A DNA stretch of 64,000 bases from Trebonia sp035571275 (GTDB lineage: Bacteria; Actinomycetota; Actinomycetes; Streptosporangiales; Streptosporangiaceae): assembly GCA_035571275.1 (NCBI GenBank), contig DATMKQ010000140.1, positions 1 through 64,000 of the forward strand, written 5' to 3'. Positions 43,322 through 51,138 of the stretch are shown one piece after another; the stretch's first letter is position 1, and each line of letters opens with the position of its first letter. The notes beneath the pieces are model-generated. The model did no database searches. It had not been told where the DNA came from and worked only from the letters and a program-made list of their open reading frames with translations. The position numbers and the translations under genes were made by a program.

Positions 43322-45024
43322 CGGGCGTAAACCGCGGTGAAGTCGCGGGTAGACGGGGTGTAGTACGAGTACGGGTTCGCCTGCTGGCCGGGCAGCAACG
43401 GTACCGGCGTAGGGTCGCCCGGGTGCCCGTTGGCCTGGTAATAGTCGAACTTCATCCACTCCGGGTTGATGTCCATCTGCATGCCCTCGACCGCCCCGGC
43501 GCGCACCAGCAACTCGCCGAGGTCCTGGGCGTCAAGGGCCTGGCCATAGACGAAGATGATCCGGCCGTCCTTGGTTATCCCGATGCCGGACCGCCACACC
43601 CAGTACCCACCGCCGAGCGTCGCGCCCCAAGCGCCGGTTTTCACGGCCGAGTTCGCGTCCGGCGAGAGCTTGCCGTGGTCCACGAGCAGCTCAAGGTTCT
43701 GCCTGACGCCCTCGATCCTGGAGTTCATCGTGAAGTCCCGGCCCCACTCGCCGATCTTGATGGTGCCGTTCTTGTAGTAGACGATCGATGCCGTTCCGTT
43801 GACCAGCGAGCCGTGGTACATGCCGTTCAGGTAGAACCCGCCCCCGGCCGAGTCCAGTTTGAAGCCGCCGTTGAAGGTCGCCAGCACGCCGGTCCGCTGG
43901 CCGGGCGGGATGTAGTTCGCCACGCCCCAGTTGCCGCCGTCGCCCGGGGCGCTGCCCGGGTCTTCCGTACCTGGCCGCAGCGAGAACTTGACCAGCCGCT
44001 GGTCGATTGAGGCGATCCCGTTGGAGTAGGAGGTGTACTGCCCGCCGTCCCGCAGGAACGTGACCAGGATCGCGGGCTCGCCCTTCACCTTCTCGACCAC
44101 CCGCCACTGGCCTTCACCAGGCAACGGCGCGCCGGCCGCCAGCGTCTTCACCTTGGCCGGGATGTCGGGCACGAACCCCTTGTGCTTGCCCTTGTTAGTC
44201 GTGATCTGCTCGCCCTTGGGCACGGCGTAGCTGAAGGACGGCTTGCCGCCAACCTTCGGCGGCTGGTAGCTCAGCCACTCGCCGAACGTGACAACAGGGC
44301 CGAGGTAGTGGTCGCGGGCCCATTCCGCCAGGTTGGCGCTAAAGCCCTGGCCGTTGTTCTTGAAGGCCGCCTGGCCGGCGGAGAACATCACCCAGATGAG
44401 GAACACGCCGATGATCGCGGCAACCACGCGGACCGAGCGGCGGCGGGCGAACCTGCGCAGCCGACGGAAATGGACTTTGCGCTGACCAGGGGCGCCGGCC
44501 TCGGCGGCACGCCTGTTGCGGTGGCGCGGAAAGCCGCGTGGCTTTCCCCGGCCCGGCCCCGGCCTCTGCCCCGGGGGTCCGGGCGCGGCGCCGTACTCCG
44601 TGCCGGGATAACCCTGCTGCTCCTGGTACTGCTGCTCCTGGTAGCCCTGCTGTTCCTGGTAGCCGTTGTATCCGGCGTACCCCTGGCGGTCGTATCCCTG
44701 GCCGCCTCGCGGGTCGCGGTAGCCCTCTTGCCACACTGGCTGGTCGGCGTAACCGCCGTACTGCCACGCCGGCTGGTCCGCGTAGCCCTCGTACTGTCGC
44801 GCCCCTTGATACTGGCCGTTCTCCTGAGCTCCGTAGGACTGATCCCCGTACCACTGGCCGTCTTGAGGCTGACCGTTCTGCTCGTGCACCCCGTAAGTGT
44901 GGTCGTCCTCCCTCTGAGCGCCGTAAGCCTGGCCTCTGTAGCCCCGCTGGTCGTAGCCGTAACCGTCCTGCGCCTGACCGTCGTACCGCTGATCGTCCCA
45001 CTGCTGCCCGGACGCCCCTGTCAT
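43318..45024 (-). CDS. Membrane-anchored phosphodiester glycosidase (NAGPA domain) with Tyr/Gln/Gly-rich N-terminus
   Basis: 568 aa in three parts. Residues 1-150 are a disordered, repetitive cytoplasmic region rich in Gln, Gly, Tyr and Asp (QEQQGY, GYADQPxWQ repeats). A basic stretch (FRRLRRFARRRSVR) precedes one transmembrane helix (about 201-220). The extracytoplasmic part holds the NAGPA-type domain, with AGGGFYLNGMYHGS, WGATLGGGYWVWRSGIGI and LLVRAGAVEGMQMDINPEW. Such domains cleave sugar-1-phosphodiesters. It is the first gene of the operon with DPPR synthase and DprE2, which suggests a part in envelope polysaccharide or teichoic-type polymer turnover. The gap 45025-45275 shows no gene. 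Confidence 0.85.
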   Translation of the reverse strand: MTGASGQQWDDQRYDGQAQDGYGYDQRGYRGQAYGAQREDDHTYGVHEQNGQPQDGQWYGDQSYGAQENGQYQGARQYEGYADQPAWQYGGYADQPVWQEGYRDPRGGQGYDRQGYAGYNGYQEQQGYQEQQYQEQQGYPGTEYGAAPGPPGQRPGPGRGKPRGFPRHRNRRAAEAGAPGQRKVHFRRLRRFARRRSVRVVAAIIGVFLIWVMFSAGQAAFKNNGQGFSANLAEWARDHYLGPVVTFGEWLSYQPPKVGGKPSFSYAVPKGEQITTNKGKHKGFVPDIPAKVKTLAAGAPLPGEGQWRVVEKVKGEPAILVTFLRDGGQYTSYSNGIASIDQRLVKFSLRPGTEDPGSAPGDGGNWGVANYIPPGQRTGVLATFNGGFKLDSAGGGFYLNGMYHGSLVNGTASIVYYKNGTIKIGEWGRDFTMNSRIEGVRQNLELLVDHGKLSPDANSAVKTGAWGATLGGGYWVWRSGIGITKDGRIIFVYGQALDAQDLGELLVRAGAVEGMQMDINPEWMKFDYYQANGHPGDPTPVPLLPGQQANPYSYYTPSTRDFTAVYAR

Positions 45025-45275
45025 GTCGCCATCCCCCGAACCGGGCAGCTACTGCCCCGCGCCGCACCCCTGATTTCACCGCTCGTCGTACGGACAACCC
45101 TGGAGAGATCCCCGGGCACCGTTCGCGACATGTCGGTGTACCTCCCGCGTAGCAAGTCCCGCAGGGAAGCTACCCGCCTTAGATGAAGGAATCGTTACAC
45201 ACACGATGCCTTACTGAGGCTGCGTTCCCGATGCTTCCTATGGTCTAAGCGGGTGCGCGGTGTTCACGCATGTTG

Positions 45276-45812
45276 TCAGAATATGCGGTCGCTGATCTGA
45301 TGTGGGCTCAACCTCACAGGACCGGTCCAGTCGGCGTCGCGGATCGCCTTCATGGCGAGCTTGCGGGTCGCCGGGTCCATGCGGTCGATGAAAAGCACAC
45401 CGTCGAGGTGGTCGGTCTCGTGCTGCAGGCAGCGCGCCAGTATCTCGGTGCCGACGATCTGCACCGGGTCACCGTGATCGGTGAACCCGCGAGCCACCGT
45501 GTTGAGCCGGCGCTTGACGTCGAAGTAGATGCCAGGAAAGGACAGGCAGCCCTCCTCGCCGTCTTGCTCCTCCTCGTCAGGAAAGTTCAGTTCCGGATTG
45601 ACCAGGTAGCCGCGCTCGTCGTCCACCGCGTAAGCGAACACCCGCAGGCCCACGCCGATCTGCGGTGCGGCCAGGCCTGCGCCCTGTGCGTCACGGAGTG
45701 TCTCGGTCAGGTCCTTGACCAGGTTGCGCAGCTGCTTGTCAAAGTCGGTAACTGGGTCGGCCGCGGTGCGCAGGACTGGGTCGCCGAAGAGGCGGATCGG
45801 TCGGATCGACAT
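45276..45812 (-). CDS. def: Peptide deformylase
   Basis: Removes the formyl group from new protein N-termini. All three motifs are intact in the 178-aa protein: GAGLAAPQIG (motif 1), EGCLSFPG with the metal Cys (motif 2) and QHETDHLDG with two His ligands and catalytic Glu (motif 3). It has an acidic insertion EEEQDGE before motif 2. It is divergent from hsp20 across 148 bp. A TAACCT lies 8 nt upstream of the ATG. Confidence 0.95.
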   Translation of the reverse strand: MSIRPIRLFGDPVLRTAADPVTDFDKQLRNLVKDLTETLRDAQGAGLAAPQIGVGLRVFAYAVDDERGYLVNPELNFPDEEEQDGEEGCLSFPGIYFDVKRRLNTVARGFTDHGDPVQIVGTEILARCLQHETDHLDGVLFIDRMDPATRKLAMKAIRDADWTGPVRLSPHQISDRIF

Positions 45813-45865
45813 GCCTACCGAGGTTAGTCGCTAACGCGGGCCCAGCACACTGCTGTGGAACTTAT

Positions 45866-45893
45866 TTGACAGGCTGCGACGAAGGAATATACA
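45866..45893 (+). promoter_or_regulatory. Primary-sigma promoter of hsp20
   Basis: TTGACA (45866-45871) and TATACA (45888-45893) with a 16-bp spacer. This is an unusually good -35/-10 pair for this window; the expected start is near 45900. Confidence 0.65.
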
Positions 45894-45909
45894 ACTGTAA
45901 CAGTAAGTT
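45884..45909 (+). promoter_or_regulatory. Overlapping SigR-type promoter of hsp20
   Basis: GGAAT (45884-45888) and GTT (45907-45909), exactly 18 nt apart, the same pattern and spacing as the sigR promoter at 26231-26256. Confidence 0.6.
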
Positions 45910-45917
45910 TCTTACTG
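45901..45917. promoter_or_regulatory. Perfect palindrome over the hsp20 transcription start
   Basis: CAGTAAG-TTT-CTTACTG, a perfect 7-bp inverted repeat with a 3-nt centre. It covers the start expected from the primary-sigma promoter and the -10 of the SigR-type promoter, so a bound repressor would block both. The MerR regulator encoded behind hsp20 is the first candidate. Confidence 0.6.
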
Positions 45918-45960
45918 GCGGAGGGTGAGACCAGGTAGGCGACCCTCCTAGGAGGCAACG

Positions 45961-46374
45961 ATGTACCTGACAACTCTCGACCCGATCTCGCGTGACTTCG
46001 ACCGGATCGCGCGGCGGGCCTTCGGCCCGGCGACCTTCCGGACGGCGGTCGCCACGGCCCTTCCCATGGACACCGTGCGCCGCGAGGGCGAGCTCGTCCT
46101 GCGGTTCGACGTCCCGGGCTACGACCCGGAGAAGATCGACGTCACCGTTGACCGCGGTGTGCTCGCCGTGAGCGCCACGCGCGAGGAGAACCGCGAGGAG
46201 GGCGAGTCGCCCGTCGTCCGGGAGCGCCTTTTCGGCAGCTTCACCCGGCGCGTCCGGCTCTCTGACAACCTGGATGCGGACGCGATCGAGGCGACCAACC
46301 GCGACGGCGTGCTCGAGATCCGGATCCCGGTTCGCGAGGAGGCCAAGCCCCGCAAGATCGAGGTCAGCGTTTAA
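45961..46374 (+). CDS. Hsp20/alpha-crystallin-family small heat shock protein
   Basis: A 137-aa ATP-independent holdase. The alpha-crystallin domain runs from about 38 to 128, with ELVLRFDVPGYDPEKIDVTVDRGVLAVSA, RLFGSFTRRVRLSDNLDAD and the C-terminal DGVLEIRIPVREEAKPRKIEV, which includes the IxI-type contact. AGGAGG stands 5 nt before the ATG. The gene is monocistronic, closed by a strong terminator, with a complex promoter and operator upstream. Confidence 0.95.
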   Translation: MYLTTLDPISRDFDRIARRAFGPATFRTAVATALPMDTVRREGELVLRFDVPGYDPEKIDVTVDRGVLAVSATREENREEGESPVVRERLFGSFTRRVRLSDNLDADAIEATNRDGVLEIRIPVREEAKPRKIEVSV

Positions 46375-46380
46375 ATCCAC

Positions 46381-46416
46381 AACGAGCGGCCAGCGGAGTG
46401 CCGCTGGCCGCTCGTT
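46381..46416 (+). terminator. Intrinsic terminator after hsp20
   Basis: AACGAGCGGCCAGCGG (46381-46396) and its perfect complement (46401-46416) around AGTG: a 16-bp stem, 6 bp after the stop. Confidence 0.88.
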
Positions 46417-46454
46417 ATGCCGGATGAATGGGCCATGCAGCTGGTTATAGGAAG

Positions 46455-46471
46455 ATGAATGGGACATTCAT
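46455..46471. repeat. Short inverted repeat related to 298-349
   Basis: ATGAATG-GGA-CATTCAT, 7-bp perfect arms. GGATGAATGGG also occurs at 46422-46432. Both share the ATGAATG half of the long inverted repeat at 298-349. It lies 39 bp before the MerR gene and may be part of its control region. Confidence 0.6.
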
Positions 46472-46509
46472 GCCAGGTGCTGCTTGGGTGCTCCGGGAGG
46501 TGACAGGAC

Positions 46510-46890
46510 ATGGAGCCGTTTGAGGACGAGAACGTTCCGCTTTTTACCGTGGGGCAGGTCGCGCAGATGCTCGCTGTTAAGCAAGCCTTCCTCCGGCGCG
46601 TCGACGAGCTTCAGGTCGTCTCCCCGCAGCGGTCGGCGGGTAACCAGCGCCGCTACTCCCGGGTGGAGATCCGGGTCATCCAGCAGGTCGTGAGCATGGC
46701 CGACGAAGGCATGACGATGACCGCGATCAGGCGCGTCATCGAGCTCGAGCAGCAGCTAGCCGACCTCACCAGGCAGCACGAGGAACTCGCCCAGCGGCTG
46801 GCCCAGGTGACGGCCGAGCGGGACGACCTAGCCCATAGGCTGAGCATGTGGCTCAGGAGAGGCGGCCCGGTCCGTTCTGAAGAAGAATAG
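46510..46890 (+). CDS. MerR-family transcriptional regulator (HspR-like)
   Basis: 126 aa. The winged-helix MerR domain is at the N-terminus (LFTVGQVAQMLAVKQAFLRRVDELQVVSPQRSAGNQRRYSRVEI) and a long coiled coil follows (LEQQLADLTRQHEELAQRLAQVTAERDDL). There are no effector-domain Cys residues. HspR-type regulators control chaperone genes, and this gene directly follows hsp20, whose promoter carries a perfect palindrome. The 3' end overlaps that of the convergent prpE-type gene by 38 bp. Confidence 0.9.
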   Translation: MEPFEDENVPLFTVGQVAQMLAVKQAFLRRVDELQVVSPQRSAGNQRRYSRVEIRVIQQVVSMADEGMTMTAIRRVIELEQQLADLTRQHEELAQRLAQVTAERDDLAHRLSMWLRRGGPVRSEEE

Positions 46891-48748
46891 GGCGGAGCCC
46901 ATCTAGTACGGCGGGATCGTCGATAGTCGAGGGAACTGGCTCGTCCTTCCCGTTGGCGATGCCGCGCATCGTCTTCCTGAGGATCTTTCCCGACCGTGTC
47001 TTAGGCAGCGCGGGCACGATATTGAGCCCGCTCAGTGTCGCGATCGGGCCGATCCGCTCACGGATCATGCCGGCCAGTTCCGCCGCCAGGACGTCAGGGT
47101 CGGCGGCGGCGCCGGCCTTGAGGACCACGAAACCGCGCGGAACCTCGCCCTTGAGCTCATCGTTCACGCCGAACACGGCGCACTCAGCGACCGCGGGATG
47201 ACTAGCGAGCACCTCCTCCATCTCGCCGGTGGACAGCCGGTGCCCGGCCACGTTGATCACGTCGTCGGTCCGGCCCATGACATACAGGTAGCCGTCCGCG
47301 TCGCGGTAACCGCCGTCGCCGGTCAGGTAATAGCCGGGATACCTGGCCAGATATGCGCTGACGAAGCCCTCGTCGTTGTGCCACAGGGTGGGCAGGCAGC
47401 CGGGCGGCAGCGGCAGCTTGATGACGATCTGACCGGTCTGGCCTGGTGGCAGTTCGGCGCCATCGTCGTCGAGTATCCGCACGTCGTAGCCGGGGATGGG
47501 CATGGTGGGCGAGCCCGGCTTGGTCGGCAGCGGCTCCAGGCCCATCGGGTCGGCCGCGACCGCCCAGCCGGTCTCGGTCTGCCACCAGTGGTCCACAACC
47601 GGCACTCCGAGACGCTCGCCCGCCCAGCGGTAGGTTTCCGGGTCGAGGCGCTCGCCCGCGAGGAACAGGTACCTGAACCCGGTCAGGTCGTAGCCGGTCA
47701 TGAGCTTGCCCTCGGGATCTTCCCGGCGGATCGCGCGGAACCCGGTCGGCGCCGTGAACAAGGCCTTCACGCTGTGTTCCTCGACGACTCGCCAGAACGC
47801 TCCCGCGTCGGGCGTCCCTACCGGCTTGCCCTCGTACAGGATCGTGGTGCAGCCGGCCAGCAGGGGCGCGTAGACGATGTACGAGTGGCCGACCACCCAG
47901 CCGATGTCGGACGCCGCCCAGAACACCTCTCCCGGGTTCATGTCATAGACGTTTCGCATGGACCAGGCGAGCGCGACCGCGTGCCCGCCGTTGTCCCTGA
48001 CGACGCCCTTTGGCTTGCCCGTGGTGCCGGAGGTGTACAGGATGTACAGCGGATCGGTCGCCTGTACCGGCACGCACGGCCGCGGTCGCGCGGCCGCCAT
48101 GAGCGCATGCCAGTCCAGGTCCCGCTCACCCATCGCCGCGGGCGCCTGCGGTCGCTGCACGATCACCGTGTGCGCCGGCTTGTGCGTCGCCTCCTCGATG
48201 GCCTTATCCAGGATCGGCTTGTACTCGATGATCCGCGTCACCTCGATGCCGCATGACGCGGACACGATCAGCTCCGGCCGCGCGTCGTCGATGCGCACCG
48301 CCAGCTCATGCGCGGCGAACCCGCCGAACACCACCGAGTGCACCGCACCGAGCCTGGCGCAGGCCAGCATCGCCACCACGGCTTCCGGGATCATCGGCAT
48401 GTAGACGACGACGCGGTCGCCCTTGCCGATGCCAAGGTCGGCGAGCACCCCGGCGAACCTGGCCGTCTCGTCTGTCAGCTCGCCGAAGGTGTAGCTGCGC
48501 TTGGTCCCGGTGACCGGCGAGTCGTAGATCAGTGCCGTCTGGCTGGCTCGTCCGCTGTCGACGTGGCGGTCGAGGGCGTTGTGGCAGGTATTCAGCGAAC
48601 CGCCGCGGAACCACCGGTAGAACGGCGGATTGCTGTCGTCCAGGATGGCTTCCGGCTCCTCGTACCAGTCGATGGCCCGGGCGGCTTCGGCCCAAAAGCC
48701 GGCGGGGTCGGTGAGACTGCGGAGGAAGACTTCCTCGTATCTGCCCAT
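46853..48748 (-). CDS. prpE: Propionyl/acetyl-CoA synthetase (PrpE type, AMP-forming)
   Basis: 631 aa of the acyl-CoA synthetase family. The P-loop YILYTSGTTGKPKGVV, VVDHWWQTETGWAV (adenylate site) and the C-terminal LPKTRSGKILRKTMR with the catalytic, acetylation-regulated Lys are all present. WWQTETG and the KPKGV-VRDNGGHAVAL block favour propionate-type over acetate-type substrates, but this is not proven. A -10 box lies 7 nt before the ATG. It shares no operon with its neighbours. Confidence 0.9.
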   Translation of the reverse strand: MGRYEEVFLRSLTDPAGFWAEAARAIDWYEEPEAILDDSNPPFYRWFRGGSLNTCHNALDRHVDSGRASQTALIYDSPVTGTKRSYTFGELTDETARFAGVLADLGIGKGDRVVVYMPMIPEAVVAMLACARLGAVHSVVFGGFAAHELAVRIDDARPELIVSASCGIEVTRIIEYKPILDKAIEEATHKPAHTVIVQRPQAPAAMGERDLDWHALMAAARPRPCVPVQATDPLYILYTSGTTGKPKGVVRDNGGHAVALAWSMRNVYDMNPGEVFWAASDIGWVVGHSYIVYAPLLAGCTTILYEGKPVGTPDAGAFWRVVEEHSVKALFTAPTGFRAIRREDPEGKLMTGYDLTGFRYLFLAGERLDPETYRWAGERLGVPVVDHWWQTETGWAVAADPMGLEPLPTKPGSPTMPIPGYDVRILDDDGAELPPGQTGQIVIKLPLPPGCLPTLWHNDEGFVSAYLARYPGYYLTGDGGYRDADGYLYVMGRTDDVINVAGHRLSTGEMEEVLASHPAVAECAVFGVNDELKGEVPRGFVVLKAGAAADPDVLAAELAGMIRERIGPIATLSGLNIVPALPKTRSGKILRKTMRGIANGKDEPVPSTIDDPAVLDGLRPILLQNGPGRLS

Positions 48749-48755
48749 AGGGGGC

Positions 48756-48761
48756 AGCGTA
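48756..48761 (-). promoter_or_regulatory. -10 box for leaderless prpE-type transcript
   Basis: TACGCT on the minus strand, 7 nt before the ATG at 48748. Confidence 0.5.
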
Positions 48762-48793
48762 AGCCCGCTATCGGGACGATGCCTAGCGGCGGT

Positions 48794-49591
48794 TCAGGTC
48801 ACCCGGCACAGGATCTCCGCGTTCACAACCGTGAACCATCCGTCTTGGTGTGCGGCCCAAGCGCGCCAGGCTTCTGCGATCTGTTCCAGGTCCTCGGCGG
48901 TGGCGTAGCCGCCGCTGATGGCGTTCGCCGCGTACGACGACTTGACCGTCCGGTCCGCCCATAGGCCGCCCCACCACTGTCGTTCCGGCGGGGTGGCGTA
49001 CGTCCAGGTGGTCGACGTCGAGGTCACGTCCGTCAGCCCGGCCTGCCGCGCCCAGGCGTGCAGCCGGCGGCCCGCGTCGGGCTCGCCCCCGTTGCCCCTG
49101 GCGACCTTGTGGTACAGCGCCAGCCAGTCGTCCAGGACCGGGATCGCCGGGTACCAGATCATGCCGCCGTAGTCAGCGTCGCGTACCGCGATCAGGCCGC
49201 CGGGCTTGGTGACCCGGCGCATCTCGGTCAGCGCGCGCACCGGGTCGCCGAGATGCTGCATTACCTGGTGGGCGTGCACGACGCAGAACGTGGCGTCCGG
49301 GTAGTCGAGCGCGTAGACGTCGCCGGTGGTGAAGTCGAGGTTGTCCCGTTGCGCCGCCAGCTCGCGAGCCTCGTCCACGACTTCTGGCGCGGTGTCGATG
49401 CCGGTCACGTGTCCCCGCGGAACCCGGTCGGCGAGCCCCGCGGTGATCGTGCCCGGCCCGCACCCGACATCCAGGATCCGCATGTGCGGCTTGAGGTGCG
49501 GCAGCAGGTACGCGGCGGAGTTCTCGGCGCTGCGCCAGCGATGCGAGCGCAGGACAGAGTCGTGATGACCGTGGGTGTAAACGTCTGACAT
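48794..49591 (-). CDS. Class I SAM-dependent methyltransferase (UbiE/MenG-like)
   Basis: 265 aa. Motif I ILDVGCGPGTITAGLA, the acidic loop GIDTAPEVVDEAR, TGDVYALDYPDATFCVVHAHQVMQHLGDP and EMRRVTKPGGLIAVRDAD are complete. The C-terminal part is helical and Trp-rich and probably forms the substrate site. The N-terminus (YTHGHHDSVLRSHRWRSAENSAAYLLP) is typical of actinobacterial small-molecule methyltransferases. The substrate is unknown. A -10 box lies 6 nt before the ATG. Confidence 0.92.
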   Translation of the reverse strand: MSDVYTHGHHDSVLRSHRWRSAENSAAYLLPHLKPHMRILDVGCGPGTITAGLADRVPRGHVTGIDTAPEVVDEARELAAQRDNLDFTTGDVYALDYPDATFCVVHAHQVMQHLGDPVRALTEMRRVTKPGGLIAVRDADYGGMIWYPAIPVLDDWLALYHKVARGNGGEPDAGRRLHAWARQAGLTDVTSTSTTWTYATPPERQWWGGLWADRTVKSSYAANAISGGYATAEDLEQIAEAWRAWAAHQDGWFTVVNAEILCRVT

Positions 49592-49597
49592 GCGGTC

Positions 49598-49603
49598 AGC
49601 GTA
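49598..49603 (-). promoter_or_regulatory. -10 box for leaderless methyltransferase transcript
   Basis: TACGCT on the minus strand, 6 nt before the ATG at 49591. Confidence 0.5.
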
Positions 49604-49693
49604 GCTCGTGTCTTATATTCCGATCAATTCTGTCTCACTATACGAGACATTTATTCCATGTGGCAGCCGTCGGTGCGGACGCGGGCAGGGTGG

Positions 49694-50098
49694 CTACGAG
49701 CCTTGGCCCGCGGCGTACCTGTCGGCGAGCGCACGAGGCGCGCAGGCCAGCCAGCCGTCGGTCAGGGCTTCCTTGAGCGCTTGGGCGGTGACCTTGCTCA
49801 GCTGGATAAGGATGGCGCTGTACCCGTCGAAATGCGGGATGGTGAAGAAGGCTTCCAGGTTGGCGGCGAGGATGGCCTCCTTCTCGGCCAGGTCCGCGAC
49901 GCGGACGGCGAGGATCGGCCCGTCCGGCGGGGTCTGGTCGCCGTACCGTCTGATGTCGGCCTTGCTGAAGGGACGCTCCCAGGCGAACGCCTTGCCGCCG
50001 ACTTGCCAGCTGCGCTGATCGTGCCCGTGCTTATCTTCGCCTTCTGTCACCTCGGGCAGTTCGGCGGTCATCCGGGCCACGTCTTCGAAGGTCGCCAC
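49694..50098 (-). CDS. MmcQ/YjbR-family protein
   Basis: A 134-aa double-wing protein: VARMTAELPEVTEGEDKHGHDQRSWQVGGKAFAWERP, VRVADLAEKEAILAANLEAFFTIPHFDGYSAILIQL and the helical end LTDGWLACAPRALADRYAA. Some members bind DNA, but the biological role is unknown. GTG at 50098 is chosen over an upstream start (50107) because TACGTT lies exactly 7 nt before it. It is divergent from the GNAT gene. Confidence 0.9.
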   Translation of the reverse strand: MATFEDVARMTAELPEVTEGEDKHGHDQRSWQVGGKAFAWERPFSKADIRRYGDQTPPDGPILAVRVADLAEKEAILAANLEAFFTIPHFDGYSAILIQLSKVTAQALKEALTDGWLACAPRALADRYAAGQGS

Positions 50099-50105
50099 GA
50101 TTGAC

Positions 50106-50111
50106 AACGTA
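50106..50111 (-). promoter_or_regulatory. -10 box for leaderless YjbR-family transcript
   Basis: TACGTT on the minus strand, 7 nt before the GTG at 50098. Confidence 0.5.
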
Positions 50112-50131
50112 CCCGGCGCTCAGGGGCGAAG

Positions 50132-50635
50132 ATGGTGGGCGTGGCACCAAGGATGCGCGTCGTCGCGATGACGCCGGAGTACGCGGCGGACATCATCACC
50201 TGGCGGTACCCAGCGCCGTATGACTGCTACGACGTCGGCGACGTCTCGCCTGGGTTCCTGCTCGATCCGGGCAACGAGTTCTTCGCCCTAGTGTCGGGGC
50301 CGGGCGAGCTGATCGGGTTCCGGTCCTTCGGCGCGGACGGGCGGGTGCCGGGCGGAGAGTACGACGACTCGGCCCTCGACACCGGTGGCGGTCTGCGGCC
50401 CTCGCTGACCGGGCAGGGGCTGGGCCGGCAGGCGATCCAGACCGGACTGGAGTTCGGACGGTGCCGCTTCGCGCCACCGGCGTTCCGGGTGACGGTGGCC
50501 AGCTTCAACGTCCGGGCACTGCGGGTAGTGACGTCGCTTGGCTTCCTCCCGGTAAGCAGCTTCGCCGCCACGACAGACGAACGCCGCTTCGAGATCCTCA
50601 TCCGAGACGAAGTCGCTTCGAGCCCGGTCACCTAG
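50132..50635 (+). CDS. GNAT-family N-acetyltransferase
   Basis: 167 aa. MRVVAMTPEYAADIITWRYPAPYDCYDV opens the fold. The acetyl-CoA loop is LTGQGLGRQAIQTGLEFGR, and the later FRVTVASFNVRALRVVTSLGFLPVSSF has the usual end of the fold. It acetylates an unknown amine or protein terminus. Start codons ATG 50132 or ATG 50153 are both possible; the family alignment would favour the second. Nothing in the context narrows the substrate. Confidence 0.87.
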   Translation: MVGVAPRMRVVAMTPEYAADIITWRYPAPYDCYDVGDVSPGFLLDPGNEFFALVSGPGELIGFRSFGADGRVPGGEYDDSALDTGGGLRPSLTGQGLGRQAIQTGLEFGRCRFAPPAFRVTVASFNVRALRVVTSLGFLPVSSFAATTDERRFEILIRDEVASSPVT

Positions 50636-50658
50636 GACCGGCTCCCACACCGCGGGGG

Positions 50659-50988
50659 TCAGGTCGTTGTGACTCTCACCCCATGGGCGGTCAGTTCTGA
50701 TCGCACGCGGTCGGGATCGTTCGGGGTGATCACAGGAAGGACGCGGCCGCCCGACGTATGGATGACGAACTGGACCGTCTTCCGCGGGCGACCCGGGTCC
50801 AGGTTGTACCAGTGGCGGAAGTCGCCGCTTCCCCAGATCCGCCACTGCCCGGTCAAGCCCGCCATCGGCCGCCGCTGTACCTGCTCGATCTTGGTGTACG
50901 GGATGCGCTTGTCGCCGAACGGGAAATAGTAGCGGCGGATCACGAGGGCATCCTCGGTGCAGGCCACGCCACCGTCGTCGTAGGTCAT
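50659..50988 (-). CDS. Small PH-like domain protein of unknown function
   Basis: 109 aa with seven predicted strands and a C-terminal helix in the bacterial PH-domain style: CTEDALVIRRYYFPFGDKRIPYTKIEQVQRRP, then VQFVIHTSGGRVLPVITPNDPDRVRSELTAHGV. No membrane anchor is present. Proteins of this kind bind small ligands or partners; no role can be assigned. It is convergent with the GNAT gene (23 bp apart). Confidence 0.72.
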   Translation of the reverse strand: MTYDDGGVACTEDALVIRRYYFPFGDKRIPYTKIEQVQRRPMAGLTGQWRIWGSGDFRHWYNLDPGRPRKTVQFVIHTSGGRVLPVITPNDPDRVRSELTAHGVRVTTT

Positions 50989-51138
50989 CGGTACACCCCA
51001 GGCTTGTCGGACCGGTATTCCATTGCCCGTTCATGAAGGTAACCCTTGACTGCCTGAACGTACCGTCGCAGCCTGAAAAACGGAGCCGAAAACAATGCGA
51101 CGGTTCCGCACGCCGGTTGTCTCGCGGGAAGGAAAACC

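Noticed and set aside
44182..45186. 334-aa hydrophobic-looking plus-strand frame
   Set aside because: It is the antisense of the Gln/Tyr/Gly repeat region of the glycosidase; the Leu/Val-rich translation is a by-product of that composition.
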